In this document: one piece after another, positions 1 through 8,357 of the stretch | Layout: every line of letters begins with the position of its first letter | Numbering within the stretch: the stretch's first letter is position 1 | NCBI RefSeq assembly: GCF_005938385.1 | Contig: NZ_VCRA01000029.1 | Location: 19,158-83,157, forward strand | Reading direction: 5' to 3' | DNA: 64,000 bases | From: Paenibacillus mesophilus | GTDB taxonomy: Bacteria; Bacillota; Bacilli; Paenibacillales; NBRC-103111 | Made by a program: the position numbers and the translations under genes | The notes under the pieces: generated by a model | The model's database searches: none | Told to the model about the DNA's origin: nothing | Seen by the model: the letters and a program-made list of their open reading frames with translations, nothing else

Positions 1-181
1 GTTCGACTCCGTTCAAATCGAGCGACAGCTTCTCCAAAGTGAACGATCCCCGGTCTTCCGTCATGACCGTCTTCGCGGCGATCGGCCGGTTGCGCGCCGG
101 CAATCGTCCGAGCAGGGCATACAGTCGGCTGCGGTTTCCCCTTTGCTCCGCTAAAAATGGTTCCAGTGCATCAATTTCCAT
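1..181 (-). CDS. Alpha/beta hydrolase, N-terminal fragment cut by window edge
   Basis: Reading the minus strand from an ATG at 181 gives 60 uninterrupted codons running off the left edge. A GGAGGGG ribosome site lies about 9 bases upstream of this ATG; a second in-frame ATG at 187 is too close to it. The N-terminus has an RSRLYALLGRLPARNRPI segment followed by a LEKLSLDLNGVE segment. I associate this pattern with the N-terminal lid of dienelactone-hydrolase/acetyl-xylan-esterase-like alpha/beta hydrolases of Paenibacillaceae. The catalytic triad lies outside the window, so the assignment rests on N-terminal resemblance only. Confidence 0.55.
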   Translation of the reverse strand, partial: MEIDALEPFLAEQRGNRSRLYALLGRLPARNRPIAAKTVMTEDRGSFTLEKLSLDLNGVE

Positions 182-321
182 CTGCATTCCCCTCCATTTC
201 ATATTGTAACGGATGAAAGCCCCGAACGGAAAACCCTAATTTGTCTTTTTGTTACAAAATAAAGATATAATAGCATCATAGGATGGCCTATTATCGAAAA
301 TTTGCACATCGTGGAGGACTT

Positions 322-504
322 ATGAAAATCAAAATCAGTTTGTCCGTGGACGGCCAGCAGGTGAAGGAAGACGTTGTGGAGATTGAGGATAACAAGCTGG
401 AGGAGTTGTCCGAGGAAGAAGTGGAAGCGGCGGCCGAAGCGGTAGTCCGACTATGGGCGGACCGGAAGCTGAGCATCGCATGGGAAGTGGAAGAACCGGA
501 GTGA
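322..504 (+). CDS. Small acidic protein of unknown function (60 aa)
   Basis: An ATG at 322 is preceded by GGAGG with 4-5 bases spacing; an upstream in-frame start at 283 lacks such a site, so the shorter form is preferred. The product is rich in Glu, with a central EELSEEEVEAAAEAVVRLW helix-like stretch and no signal peptide or membrane segment. I recognise no family. It lies 49 bases before the aminoglycoside adenylyltransferase gene on the same strand and may be co-transcribed with it. Confidence 0.6.
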   Translation: MKIKISLSVDGQQVKEDVVEIEDNKLEELSEEEVEAAAEAVVRLWADRKLSIAWEVEEPE

Positions 505-553
505 CGGCGGCGCGGCCGATCCGGATATACGATGGGGAGGATGGAGAGGGACT

Positions 554-1432
554 ATGAGAACGGAAAAAGAAATGATGGCTGTCATTTTCGACGTAGCAAA
601 CAAGGATGAGCGCATTCGCGCGGTAACGTTGGAAGGCTCGCGGACGAATCCGAACGCGCCCAAAGATATGTTCCAGGATTATGATATCAGCTTCCTCGTT
701 ACCGAGATGGACTCGTTCATTCGGAACCCGGATTGGATCGATGTGTTCGGTGAGCGGATCATTATGCAAACTCCCGAAGCGATGGCCATGTTTCCCCCGG
801 ATTTGGGCAGGCGGTTCTCCTATATGATGCAGTTTACCGACGGTACCCGGATCGACCTGACCTTGATTCCATTAGACGAAAGAATGGAATATTGCAAAGA
901 AGATAAGCTGCTGATCGTGCTGCTGGACAAAGACGGCTGTCTGCCCGAAATCGCTCCTCCCACCGATGAAGACTATTGGGTGAAACGGCCGTCGGCCGAG
1001 TTTTTCGCCGATTGCTGCAACGAATTTTGGTGGGTGTCGACCTATGTGGCGAAAGGCTTGTGGAGACGGGAACTATTATTTGCCCAAGACCATCTTAACA
1101 ATTACGTCAGACCGATGCTGCTCAAAATGATCGAATGGCAGGTAGGCATCCAAACGGACTTCTCGGTGAGCATAGGCAAAAACGGCAAATATTTGGAGAA
1201 GCGGCTTTCGGCGCAAAGCTGGCAAAGGCTGCTGTCTACTTATGCCGACGGGAGCTACGACGGGATGTGGAGGGCGCTTTTTGCGGCGGGGGAGCTGTTC
1301 CGCGACACTGCAAAATTTGTCGGAGAGCATCTGCAGTACGAATATCCCGAACAAGACGACCGGCGCGTTACGGAATATCTCAAACTCGTGCAAAGCTTGC
1401 CGTCCGACGCAACCCGAATATACCCGTCTTGA
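554..1432 (+). CDS. aadK: Aminoglycoside 6-adenylyltransferase (ANT(6) family)
   Basis: The 292-residue product has the size and motifs of ANT(6)/AadK enzymes, which inactivate streptomycin-type aminoglycosides by transferring AMP from ATP. The nucleotidyltransferase signature is visible as GSRTNP at residues 28-33 and QDYDISF at 41-47, giving the metal-binding Asp42/Asp44 pair, with a further Asp near 101 in TRIDLTLIP. The C-terminal helical substrate domain contains the typical WWVSTYVAKGLWRRE segment. The start follows GGAGAGGGACT. This is most likely an intrinsic chromosomal copy, since there are no mobile genes nearby. Whether it confers resistance cannot be read from sequence. Confidence 0.9.
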   Translation: MRTEKEMMAVIFDVANKDERIRAVTLEGSRTNPNAPKDMFQDYDISFLVTEMDSFIRNPDWIDVFGERIIMQTPEAMAMFPPDLGRRFSYMMQFTDGTRIDLTLIPLDERMEYCKEDKLLIVLLDKDGCLPEIAPPTDEDYWVKRPSAEFFADCCNEFWWVSTYVAKGLWRRELLFAQDHLNNYVRPMLLKMIEWQVGIQTDFSVSIGKNGKYLEKRLSAQSWQRLLSTYADGSYDGMWRALFAAGELFRDTAKFVGEHLQYEYPEQDDRRVTEYLKLVQSLPSDATRIYPS

Positions 1433-1447
1433 CGGCGTTTTTTTTTT
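1424..1447 (+). terminator. Possible weak terminator after aadK
   Basis: A short CCGT-CTTG-ACGG hairpin overlapping the aadK stop codon is followed by a run of about ten T. The stem is only four base pairs, so termination efficiency is uncertain. Confidence 0.4.
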
Positions 1448-1524
1448 CTATAAATCTATCAACAATATCTACCAGTTTAAATTATTCCATAAAATGTTTT
1501 TATGGAGAAGCGGGCATTTTCGGC

Positions 1525-1624
1525 TGTTGATAACTTTATACACATGATTCGACCAGTTCCGCATACAGATTTAGACAGTTATCAACATCGTGCCCACAAG
1601 ATATCCACACTTTCTTGTGGACAG
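1525..1624. promoter_or_regulatory. Cluster of DnaA-box-like sites upstream of sda
   Basis: Within 100 bases there are five near matches to the DnaA box TTATNCACA: TGTTGATAA at 1525-1533 (reverse orientation), TTATACACA at 1536-1544 (exact), TTATCAACA at 1579-1587, ATATCCACA at 1601-1609, and TGTGGACAG at 1616-1624 (reverse). A 7-base inverted repeat, CCACAAG 1594-1600 and CTTGTGG 1614-1620, is embedded here. In Bacillus subtilis the sda promoter is known to be DnaA-responsive. The cluster fills most of the 361-base gap between aadK and sda, and no other gene is visible in that gap. Confidence 0.75.
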
Positions 1625-1794
1625 CGGCGCGGTTGTTCCGCTTGTAGCGCCATGTTACCATATAGAAAAACAAGTAAGGACCTTAACGAATGACCGCCCT
1701 GACTGGCGACCTGGGCATTTGGACCGACAAGTCCCGGTCGTCGGAGAGCAGGTACGTTATTCCGTTAAAGTTCCCAAGAAGTAAGGTGATGGAC

Positions 1795-1941
1795 ATGAAA
1801 ACATTAAGTAACGAAGCATTGCTGGACTCTTATTACAAGGCGATTGACCTGAAGCTCGATCGGGAATTCGTAACGCTGCTGCTGGCGGAAATCAAGAGAC
1901 GCAAATTAAACATACAGTACTATGAAGCTCAGGCAAACTGA
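1795..1941 (+). CDS. sda: Sporulation checkpoint inhibitor Sda (48 aa)
   Basis: The 48-residue product matches Sda in length and pattern: MKTLSNEALLDSYYKA at the start and EFVTLLLAEIKRR in the second helix, an antiparallel helical hairpin. Sda binds the sporulation kinases KinA/KinB and blocks phosphorelay input when replication initiation is perturbed. The ATG at 1795 is chosen because AAGGTG at 1783-1788 lies 6 bases upstream; an in-frame ATG at 1789 directly abuts that site. The upstream region carries a DnaA-box cluster, and the stop codon lies inside a strong terminator hairpin. The gene is a monocistronic unit. Confidence 0.88.
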   Translation: MKTLSNEALLDSYYKAIDLKLDREFVTLLLAEIKRRKLNIQYYEAQAN

Positions 1942-1953
1942 GCTTTTTGTTTT
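1925..1953 (+). terminator. Rho-independent terminator of sda
   Basis: A perfect 8-base-pair stem, AAGCTCAG at 1925-1932 and CTGAGCTT at 1938-1945, has a GCAAA loop and a T-rich tail. It overlaps the last codons and stop codon of sda. Confidence 0.88.
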
Positions 1954-2017
1954 ATATCCGCTCCGGTTGACGCTGCGGTAATGTTTTTAAGATTGAGGAA
2001 GGAAGGTCGCTTCGGAC

Positions 2018-3028
2018 ATGAAAATCAAAGAAATTGCCGAAAAACTGCATATTTCGCCGAGAGCGATCCGGTTCTACGAGGAAAAGGGGCTGCTTGCTCC
2101 GGTCAAAGACGGGAGCGGATACCGCTCTTTCGACGAAGCCGACGTCGAACGGCTGCAGATCGTCATCGCGCTCAGGGAAGCGGGGATGCCGCTCGAATAT
2201 ATCCGCATGTCGCTTGCCGCGAATAGTGCCGGCGATTGCGGGCCGCTCCGCCGGGATCTGGAAATTCAGCGCTCCGCCATGGCGTCCAAATGGATCGAAT
2301 TGAAGCAAATGATTGAAACGGCGGACCGGATGCTTGCGCTCATGAATGAGCGGGAATCGGTCCCGGTCGAGGAGCTGTACCGGATCGCCGGGCAGTCCAG
2401 AACGAGGCGGGAGCAGCGCAGCGACTGGCACGACCGGTGGAACTACGACGGTTTGGCCTCGACGCACGATGTGCGTGTAGAAAGCGAATCGGGCGAATAT
2501 TCCGGCTACGCGGAAGCGCTCGATCTGGTGGCGGGCTGGATTTCGGCTTTGCCGACCGAAGAGGGGCTGGATCTCGGCACGGGAACGGGGAATTTGGCCG
2601 GCAGACTGCTGCGGCAAGGCGCCAGGATGGCGGGAGTGGACCAATCGGAGCAGATGCTGAAGCGGTGCCGTGCGAAATTTCCGCAGATGGAGACGCGAAT
2701 CGGCAATATGCTCGCCATCCCGTATACGGAGGGGAGATTCGATTTTATCGTGTCGAGTTTCGCCCTTCATCATTTGTCCCAAGATCAAATCCGGCTCGCG
2801 CTGGAGGAAATGCGCAGAGTGCTGAAACCGCGCGGCCGGGTCTGCATCGCCGACCTGCTGTTCCCGGATAATCGTACAAAGGAATCGTATGCGGAAAGCT
2901 TCCCCGAATACGGCGAATACGCCCTTCTGCCGGAGCTGACCGATTGGCTTACGCAGCGTGATTATATCGTCAAAACCCACCCGATGAACGAGCTGCTTCA
3001 TATTGTGTATGCGGTACCGATTCGATAG
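2018..3028 (+). CDS. MerR-type HTH fused to a class I SAM methyltransferase
   Basis: Residues 3-70 form a MerR winged helix: IKEIAEKLHISPRAIRFYEE, a GYRSFDEADVERL wing, then a coiled dimerisation helix to about 115. In place of a small effector pocket, residues about 140-335 form a Rossmann methyltransferase with SAM motif I LDLGTGTGNLAG at 184-195, an acidic GVDQS strand end near 206-210 and FALHHL at 248-253. The natural reading is a regulator that senses or modifies a small molecule, but the substrate is unknown. Fusions of this kind occur in Bacillales. The gene is followed after 87 bases by a separate methyltransferase on the same strand. Confidence 0.85.
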   Translation: MKIKEIAEKLHISPRAIRFYEEKGLLAPVKDGSGYRSFDEADVERLQIVIALREAGMPLEYIRMSLAANSAGDCGPLRRDLEIQRSAMASKWIELKQMIETADRMLALMNERESVPVEELYRIAGQSRTRREQRSDWHDRWNYDGLASTHDVRVESESGEYSGYAEALDLVAGWISALPTEEGLDLGTGTGNLAGRLLRQGARMAGVDQSEQMLKRCRAKFPQMETRIGNMLAIPYTEGRFDFIVSSFALHHLSQDQIRLALEEMRRVLKPRGRVCIADLLFPDNRTKESYAESFPEYGEYALLPELTDWLTQRDYIVKTHPMNELLHIVYAVPIR

Positions 3029-3115
3029 CAGGCAAATCGCCAATAAGGGGGATTGACCTTCCCGTTACGTCAACCGTTAAGATCGGAGTCGTACACAACG
3101 AAGGAGGGATTTCCA

Positions 3116-3814
3116 TTGCCTGATCATGCAACAATTTATTCGGAACAAGCGGCGAAATACGATTTGCTCATTTCCAAACAGCCGGTTTTGGACGACATTA
3201 TCGGAAGGATCAAAGCATTCGACGGTCTGGATGTCGTGGACCTCGGTGCCGGAACCGGGAGGCTCGCAGCGGCGCTGGCCGCAAGGGCGAAGTCGGTTGT
3301 GGCGCTCGACGCGTCACGGGCGATGCTGGACATTGCCGCAGGAAAGCTTGCGAGCGTGGGGCTGGCGAATTGGAGCGTCGGAGTGGCCGATCACCGCAAG
3401 CTGCCCTTGGACAGCCAAAGCGCGGATTTGATCGTGTCGGGCTGGAGCATCAGTTATTCGGCCAATGCGGGCGTCTCCGAATGGGAGCGTAATTTGCGCG
3501 AGATTATCGGCGAGATGAAGCGGGTGCTCCGGCCCGGAGGAACGATCGTTATCCTGGAAACGTTGGGGACGGGTACGGAGGTTCCGGACCCGCCGGAATT
3601 TTTGCGGGCTTACTACGCGGCTTTGACCGATCTGTACGGGTTTTCCCACCGATGGATCCGAACCGATTACGAATTCGAGCATATCGGTCAAGCCGAGGAG
3701 CTGGCGGGATTTTTTTTCGGCGACGAAATGGCGGAACGGGTACTGGCGAATAACTGGGTCCGGCTGCCCGAATGTGCCGGGGTATGGTGGCTTCATCCGA
3801 AATGTACTGAATGA
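3116..3814 (+). CDS. Class I SAM-dependent methyltransferase (232 aa)
   Basis: The TTG at 3116 is taken as start because AAGGAGGG sits 7 bases upstream; longer in-frame starts lack a ribosome site. Motif I is VVDLGAGTGRLAA at residues 40-52, followed by VVALDAS and the post-motif MKRVLRPGGTIVILE typical of UbiE/small-molecule methyltransferases. No substrate-specific residues are recognised. It lies just downstream of the MerR-methyltransferase fusion on the same strand, so the pair may be co-transcribed and act on related substrates. Confidence 0.85.
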   Translation: MPDHATIYSEQAAKYDLLISKQPVLDDIIGRIKAFDGLDVVDLGAGTGRLAAALAARAKSVVALDASRAMLDIAAGKLASVGLANWSVGVADHRKLPLDSQSADLIVSGWSISYSANAGVSEWERNLREIIGEMKRVLRPGGTIVILETLGTGTEVPDPPEFLRAYYAALTDLYGFSHRWIRTDYEFEHIGQAEELAGFFFGDEMAERVLANNWVRLPECAGVWWLHPKCTE

Positions 3815-3828
3815 AGCTAACCTGTTAT

Positions 3829-3859
3829 CGACAGTCTGAGGGGCTGTCGCTCTTATTTA
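3829..3859 (+). terminator. Possible terminator after the methyltransferase
   Basis: Stem CGACAG 3829-3834 and CTGTCG 3844-3849 with a 9-base loop is followed by a modest T-rich tail. It fits the end of the methyltransferase unit; the next gene has its own ribosome site at 3975-3986. Confidence 0.45.
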
Positions 3860-3987
3860 CCGATTGAAATAATGGCTCCCATCTGGTAATGGTTTCCACG
3901 AATAGCGCAACCTTCCGCATTTCCAAGCGTCTATTTCAAGAAAATGGAATAAATGCTTGAGGAAAATGTGGATCGAGGTGGAGAGGT

Positions 3988-5607
3988 TTGAAAAAACGTT
4001 TGTTCAAAACAGCGATGCAGCTGCTAGTCGGTACGGCGCTCTTGGCGAACTTTACGCCCGGAGCAATGGCCGAGCAGACGCGGCTCGACCAGCGTACACA
4101 AGCGGAGGTTGAAGCCGTTCGGCTTCTTTCGGATCAAGGTGTCGCACCGGATACGCTAGAGCTTCTGGGACCTAAAGCGGAGTTGGCCGCCGATGTGTTA
4201 CGTAGCAGGCAACCGAGCAGGCAGGAGCTGGATCGGCTGATTGACGGTCTTGTGAAATACTTGGACGGTCCCGGTACGATCAGCGGTAACGTGATCGAAG
4301 GGAAGGCGGAGTACGGAACGGGCGAACTTTATGTGCCGCGTGGAGCGGTGCTCGTAGAAAGAATGCTTAGCCGCAAGCCCATGGAGCTGTCCTTGAACGA
4401 TCAGCTTGCGGTAGTGGCTCCTTGGGAAGAGTTCCTTCAACCGGTTTATTTGGGCGACAGTGTTTATTTCCCCCTATACCGGATGATGACGATGCTTGGA
4501 GGGGATGCAGAGTGGAATGGCGCTGATTGGGAAGTGACGGCGATCGCTCCATGGGGGGCTCGGTGGAAGATCCCGATCGGCGGGAATGAGGTACGGAATC
4601 AAGCCGGAGAAACGTTAGCGACGCTTTCCAATCCGACTTTGCTGGTAGACAACCAAGTGCTTGTGCCTTACGATTTCTGGAACACAATCACCGGTTATCG
4701 TGTAGACTGGGACCAGTCGGGGAAATCGCTGCTTGTTGTAACAGAACCGCTGTTCAATCCTCAAGCTCCGGTCCTGGGTTACGCCGCTTCGGCCCTCGGC
4801 TATGTGGTAGCCGACCTGAACATGAAAGTGAATGGCCGCTACGCTCGTTTGACCCATTTGCCTATCAGCTACGAAGGCATTGTTTATTATCCGATGGACC
4901 TTGTAGGAAAAATACTGGACTTATCTGCAGCGTACGATAGCCAAACAAGGCGGCTTAAGCTGGAGACCGACAATACGATCCGATCGGAGCGTTCCGGACA
5001 GCCGGTGCAGCCATCGCCCCGTATATCCGCTTTTGCGGTCGATTTAATCCCGTTCATCCAATATTCGTTCAATAACCAGCCGCATCATCAGCTTACCTAT
5101 CCGCTGGTCGTGAACCAGGGCCGGTTGTATGTGCCGATTAATGAACTTGCGGCCATAGCGGGCTATCGGGTCGATTATACCGCTGCGGACAAAACATTGC
5201 ATTTGACAAAGCCGCTCTCCGGGCAAATTCGCGATAAGCTTATGCCGGGCTTACCCCGAGACGATGTGCGCGCGCTGCTCGGCAATCAGCTCAAGGTAGT
5301 GTACGATACTTCGAACGGTACGCGAAGCTGGGAGTATCGATTCCTTGCCGATGCAGCGATTCCATCCGTCGAGTCGCCCGAACAGAAGGTGCCGGATTCC
5401 ATGCGGTCGGGTCGCTATGCGTTTGCGGTTGTCGATCGTGAGGCTCTTCGAAGCGAAAAGCTTTCCTTACAGCTCTTTGTTCATCACGAGCCGAACAGCA
5501 AGAATATGAGCGGGTACTCGCTGTACACGAACACACCCGAAGGTATACTTGAGACTACCCTGAACTCTGACGGAAGCTTGACAGAACGATTGCTTACAGA
5601 TGGTTGA
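3988..5607 (+). CDS. Secreted protein with copper-amine-oxidase-like stalk domains
   Basis: The 539-residue product begins with a Sec signal peptide (MKKRLFKTAMQLLVGTALL, cleavage likely after AMA near residue 28). It has no catalytic motif. Repeated units of the copper amine oxidase N-terminal-like stalk fold are visible, each with a V/L-Y/V-P-hydrophobic start and a strand pair: VYFPLYRMMTMLGG, VLVPYDFWNTITGY, VYYPMDLVGKIL and LYVPINELAAIAGY. Such domains are abundant on Paenibacillaceae cell surfaces and probably mediate wall or carbohydrate interaction. The TTG start at 3988 follows GGTGGAGAGG. It is convergent with the beta-helix gene. Confidence 0.8.
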   Translation: MKKRLFKTAMQLLVGTALLANFTPGAMAEQTRLDQRTQAEVEAVRLLSDQGVAPDTLELLGPKAELAADVLRSRQPSRQELDRLIDGLVKYLDGPGTISGNVIEGKAEYGTGELYVPRGAVLVERMLSRKPMELSLNDQLAVVAPWEEFLQPVYLGDSVYFPLYRMMTMLGGDAEWNGADWEVTAIAPWGARWKIPIGGNEVRNQAGETLATLSNPTLLVDNQVLVPYDFWNTITGYRVDWDQSGKSLLVVTEPLFNPQAPVLGYAASALGYVVADLNMKVNGRYARLTHLPISYEGIVYYPMDLVGKILDLSAAYDSQTRRLKLETDNTIRSERSGQPVQPSPRISAFAVDLIPFIQYSFNNQPHHQLTYPLVVNQGRLYVPINELAAIAGYRVDYTAADKTLHLTKPLSGQIRDKLMPGLPRDDVRALLGNQLKVVYDTSNGTRSWEYRFLADAAIPSVESPEQKVPDSMRSGRYAFAVVDREALRSEKLSLQLFVHHEPNSKNMSGYSLYTNTPEGILETTLNSDGSLTERLLTDG

Positions 5608-5650
5608 CCGAAATGGGAATTCTATAGTTGTGAAGCTCGAAGTTGAGGCA

Positions 5651-5679
5651 AAAGGAAGGGGTATTGCTCCCCTTCCTTT
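5651..5679. terminator. Perfect 11-bp hairpin between convergent genes
   Basis: AAAGGAAGGGG at 5651-5661 pairs with CCCCTTCCTTT at 5669-5679 around a 7-base loop. There is no long T tract, but its position just after the stalk-protein gene fits a terminator on the + strand. Confidence 0.6.
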
Positions 5680-5690
5680 CGAATTATCGA

Positions 5691-5807
5691 TAAGGAAAGT
5701 TTAACTTCGCTAAAGCGTTAAAGCGAAGTGAGACTTTCCTTACCAAGAAAAACTTCAGCTAAGTCGCGGTCGCTCAACTTTGAAGTACGTCGATAGACGT
5801 TTTTCTT
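5691..5807. repeat. Two further nested inverted repeats in the convergent gap
   Basis: TAAGGAAAGT 5691-5700 pairs with ACTTTCCTTA 5733-5742, enclosing ACTTCGCT 5704-5711 and AGCGAAGT 5722-5729. A second structure pairs AAGAAAAAC 5745-5753 with GTTTTTCTT 5799-5807 and ACTTCA 5752-5757 with TGAAGT 5781-5786. The second reaches the stop codon of the minus-strand beta-helix gene and can serve as its terminator. The TAAAGCGAAG core also occurs near 23372 inside the MITE-like element, hinting at a dispersed repeat family. Confidence 0.6.
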
Positions 5808-8298
5808 ATTTCAATAGCGTCAGCGAGAAACGAGTCGTCCCTTGCGCAATAGATTGGCTTGTCGGATTGGCAAGATAGAAGGAGATGACGCCTTTGCTCT
5901 TCACATATCCGACGGCTGTTAATCCTTGCAGCGCAATATCGGTGCCGATCGTAACCGCGTCGCCGGGCACGGCTTCCGGATGGGAAATGTCGGACGATGC
6001 TTGCGTACTGCCTGCAGAGATGGCCGGGACGTTCCATGTATGGTTTACCGTCAGCAGGGGAACGCCTTCGGACAAGTTCGTATGATCCGCGCTGTAGACA
6101 TTGCTGAGGCCGTTCGGGTCAGAACCGTTTCCATAAAAGGTCGGATTCGGCATGCCGAGGAAGCTGTTGCCGATAAGCCTCGGCCTTTCTACCAAACCTT
6201 CGAACAAGACCGTCCAGCCCCATCGCCACGTCATCCCCGATCCATTTTTACCGACGAACCTGTTGTTGATGAGACGGATATTTGTAAAGCCGTCGTTCAC
6301 GGCGGTAGTCATGTTCTGGGACGGATGACAGTAAAACAAGGTATGGCTGTGGCTCATGCTGCTGTTGCGCACCTCCAGTCCATCGATCGCATTGATTTGG
6401 AACACATGCGAAGAAGCAATGGTAGGATGCAATCGGACCGATTCTATCACCGAATCGTGAAACTTCATCACCCTGGCATGATACGAACGGACACCTTCAA
6501 ACGATATTTTGCTCCACAGGCAATGGCTCATAACGTGACTCATCGAATCGATACCATAATGCTGCACGGAAGGGTCCGCCTTCAGGATCAGATCCTCAAA
6601 TCGGCAATTAACGAGCGAGGCGGCATAATAAGTCGTTCCGTCCGTATGGGTAAACGTTTTCAACTTTCCGCTGCTATTGACAAGATGGCTCGCCTGCATA
6701 TCCGGCGGAATCAGCACTTTTATACAAGCTTGCGAAGCCGGCGATCCTGCGGCAATTTCCAACGTCGAACGTTGAAGCGTAACGCCATTTGCCTGCGGCA
6801 AGTAGGAATGCTCAAAGTATCGCCATTGACTGATGCCCCCGCTTTGCACTTGTTGTTTCGAGTCGTAATCGCCGTCGTAAGTCCATCCTGCCGAGTTGCG
6901 AACCAGAGTCGTATCGTCGCTGCCTTCCCGATAAAGGATGTATGTCTTGCCGCTTTGGAAAACGACAGGTATTTGAGATACGATATGGCACCGGTCCACT
7001 ACGGCATAACGGACCCGGTTGAATACTAAACCATTGATAGTACCATGGAAATAACTGTCCGCGACATGCAAATGCTCGCTATACTCGTATTCGTCGCTGC
7101 TCCTCAGCCAAATCCCGGTCAAGTAGCCGCGCACATCCGCCCGTTCGATCTGAATGTAACGGCTCCCGTATCCGACGTTGATCCCCCGGGCGCCGAGCAC
7201 CCCGTCGCTTGTCACCCTTATGTCACGGATGCTGCACTTGACACCGTGTTTATATTCGAATCCAATCGTATTCACCTTGCCGATGCGGATTCTCCGATCG
7301 TGGATCGCGTAGCTCCAGTAGACGAGCGCACCATAAGTCACATTTGCATTATCGTGAATGTGAACATTGTCCCAACTGCCGTCCGAGCAGAAAAAGGTGC
7401 GGATCGCATTGCCTGTAATCGGCAGCTGTCCGGCTGAGGTTTGAGCGAATGTGATGCGAAGATTGGAGTTGGAAAATCCGTCTACTTTGCGCATCGTGAT
7501 GACCGCTCCTGTCCTTCTGGCAACGCAAATCTCGAGATTGGCTATACCGACATTCGCAATGCGGTAGTCGTCACCGCCGTACTGCCGAGGGTCGAAATAA
7601 TCGATGTTCTCGTAGTAGGGAAGGTTGCTGGCGTTCGTCATCCCAAGCCCGCCCCGATTGTCCCACACATGAATACAGCTATCACCCGCCCCCGGCTCCA
7701 GAAACAGCAGCTTGGAGTTGCCCTCGCCGCTCAAAAACACGTTGCTCCGCCGAATCGCCAATTGATTGCCGCGGATCGCATAGGTGCCATCCGGAAAGAC
7801 AACCGTTCCGCCATCGGACGTATACGCGGCATCGATTGCATTCTGAATGGCTGCCGTATCGTCAGCTATGCCATCCCCTTTGGCGCCGAACCAGCCGACA
7901 CGGAGCGTCCCGTCATACTTTCTCTTGAATCGGGCTCCGGAAACGGACACGAGTACCGTGCCTGTATTATCCGCGGAAGTCGTATCCGCAGGATCGAAGC
8001 CGAAATGTCCTTCTTGGCCCGGATCGGTTACATAATAGATGTAGCGGGGATCCGGATCGGAGAGTTCCCTTAACTGCGCGATCGTTGCCGCCACGCAGCA
8101 CCCCATATCCGTCAATGGACCGTTAGGAGCATACACGGCACCGGTGACGGAAGGCGCGTCGATCCAGACAAACGCCCTTCCCGCCGCACCGGCCACCCCC
8201 GCAGTCGCTACCCCCGCAGCGGTAACTCCTATCGATGACAGCAGCTTTCTTCGACTTAGCATTGGATACGATTCATTACTTTGTTTTTCCCGATTCAA
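5806..8298 (-). CDS. Tat-exported right-handed beta-helix (pectate-lyase-like) protein
   Basis: The 830-residue product starts with a twin-arginine signal (SRRKLL at 15-20, then an alanine/glycine-rich hydrophobic stretch to about 40), so it is exported folded. After a 90-residue N-terminal region, GWFGAKGDGIADDTAAI at 135-151 is the classic entry motif of the pectate-lyase-3/polygalacturonase-like beta helix; repeated N-rich coils continue to about 770. No catalytic Asp pair is obvious, so lyase, hydrolase or binding function is open. It lies 59 bases downstream of a solute-binding lipoprotein gene on the same strand, and the same order recurs at 33.7-38.9 kb. Confidence 0.82.
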   Translation of the reverse strand: MNREKQSNESYPMLSRRKLLSSIGVTAAGVATAGVAGAAGRAFVWIDAPSVTGAVYAPNGPLTDMGCCVAATIAQLRELSDPDPRYIYYVTDPGQEGHFGFDPADTTSADNTGTVLVSVSGARFKRKYDGTLRVGWFGAKGDGIADDTAAIQNAIDAAYTSDGGTVVFPDGTYAIRGNQLAIRRSNVFLSGEGNSKLLFLEPGAGDSCIHVWDNRGGLGMTNASNLPYYENIDYFDPRQYGGDDYRIANVGIANLEICVARRTGAVITMRKVDGFSNSNLRITFAQTSAGQLPITGNAIRTFFCSDGSWDNVHIHDNANVTYGALVYWSYAIHDRRIRIGKVNTIGFEYKHGVKCSIRDIRVTSDGVLGARGINVGYGSRYIQIERADVRGYLTGIWLRSSDEYEYSEHLHVADSYFHGTINGLVFNRVRYAVVDRCHIVSQIPVVFQSGKTYILYREGSDDTTLVRNSAGWTYDGDYDSKQQVQSGGISQWRYFEHSYLPQANGVTLQRSTLEIAAGSPASQACIKVLIPPDMQASHLVNSSGKLKTFTHTDGTTYYAASLVNCRFEDLILKADPSVQHYGIDSMSHVMSHCLWSKISFEGVRSYHARVMKFHDSVIESVRLHPTIASSHVFQINAIDGLEVRNSSMSHSHTLFYCHPSQNMTTAVNDGFTNIRLINNRFVGKNGSGMTWRWGWTVLFEGLVERPRLIGNSFLGMPNPTFYGNGSDPNGLSNVYSADHTNLSEGVPLLTVNHTWNVPAISAGSTQASSDISHPEAVPGDAVTIGTDIALQGLTAVGYVKSKGVISFYLANPTSQSIAQGTTRFSLTLLK

Positions 8299-8357
8299 GA
8301 CGATCTCCTCCCGGTTTATGATCGGCTTCCGCCCGAAGCGCAGGCGAACGCGAATAC

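Noticed and set aside
1952..3043. A 363-codon minus-strand frame opposite the MerR-methyltransferase gene
   Set aside because: Composition is Arg/His/Pro-rich as expected for a shadow frame, with no start signal.
5926..8073. Long + strand frames opposite the beta-helix gene
   Set aside because: They lie wholly antisense to a gene with clear signal peptide and fold motifs and lack ribosome sites.
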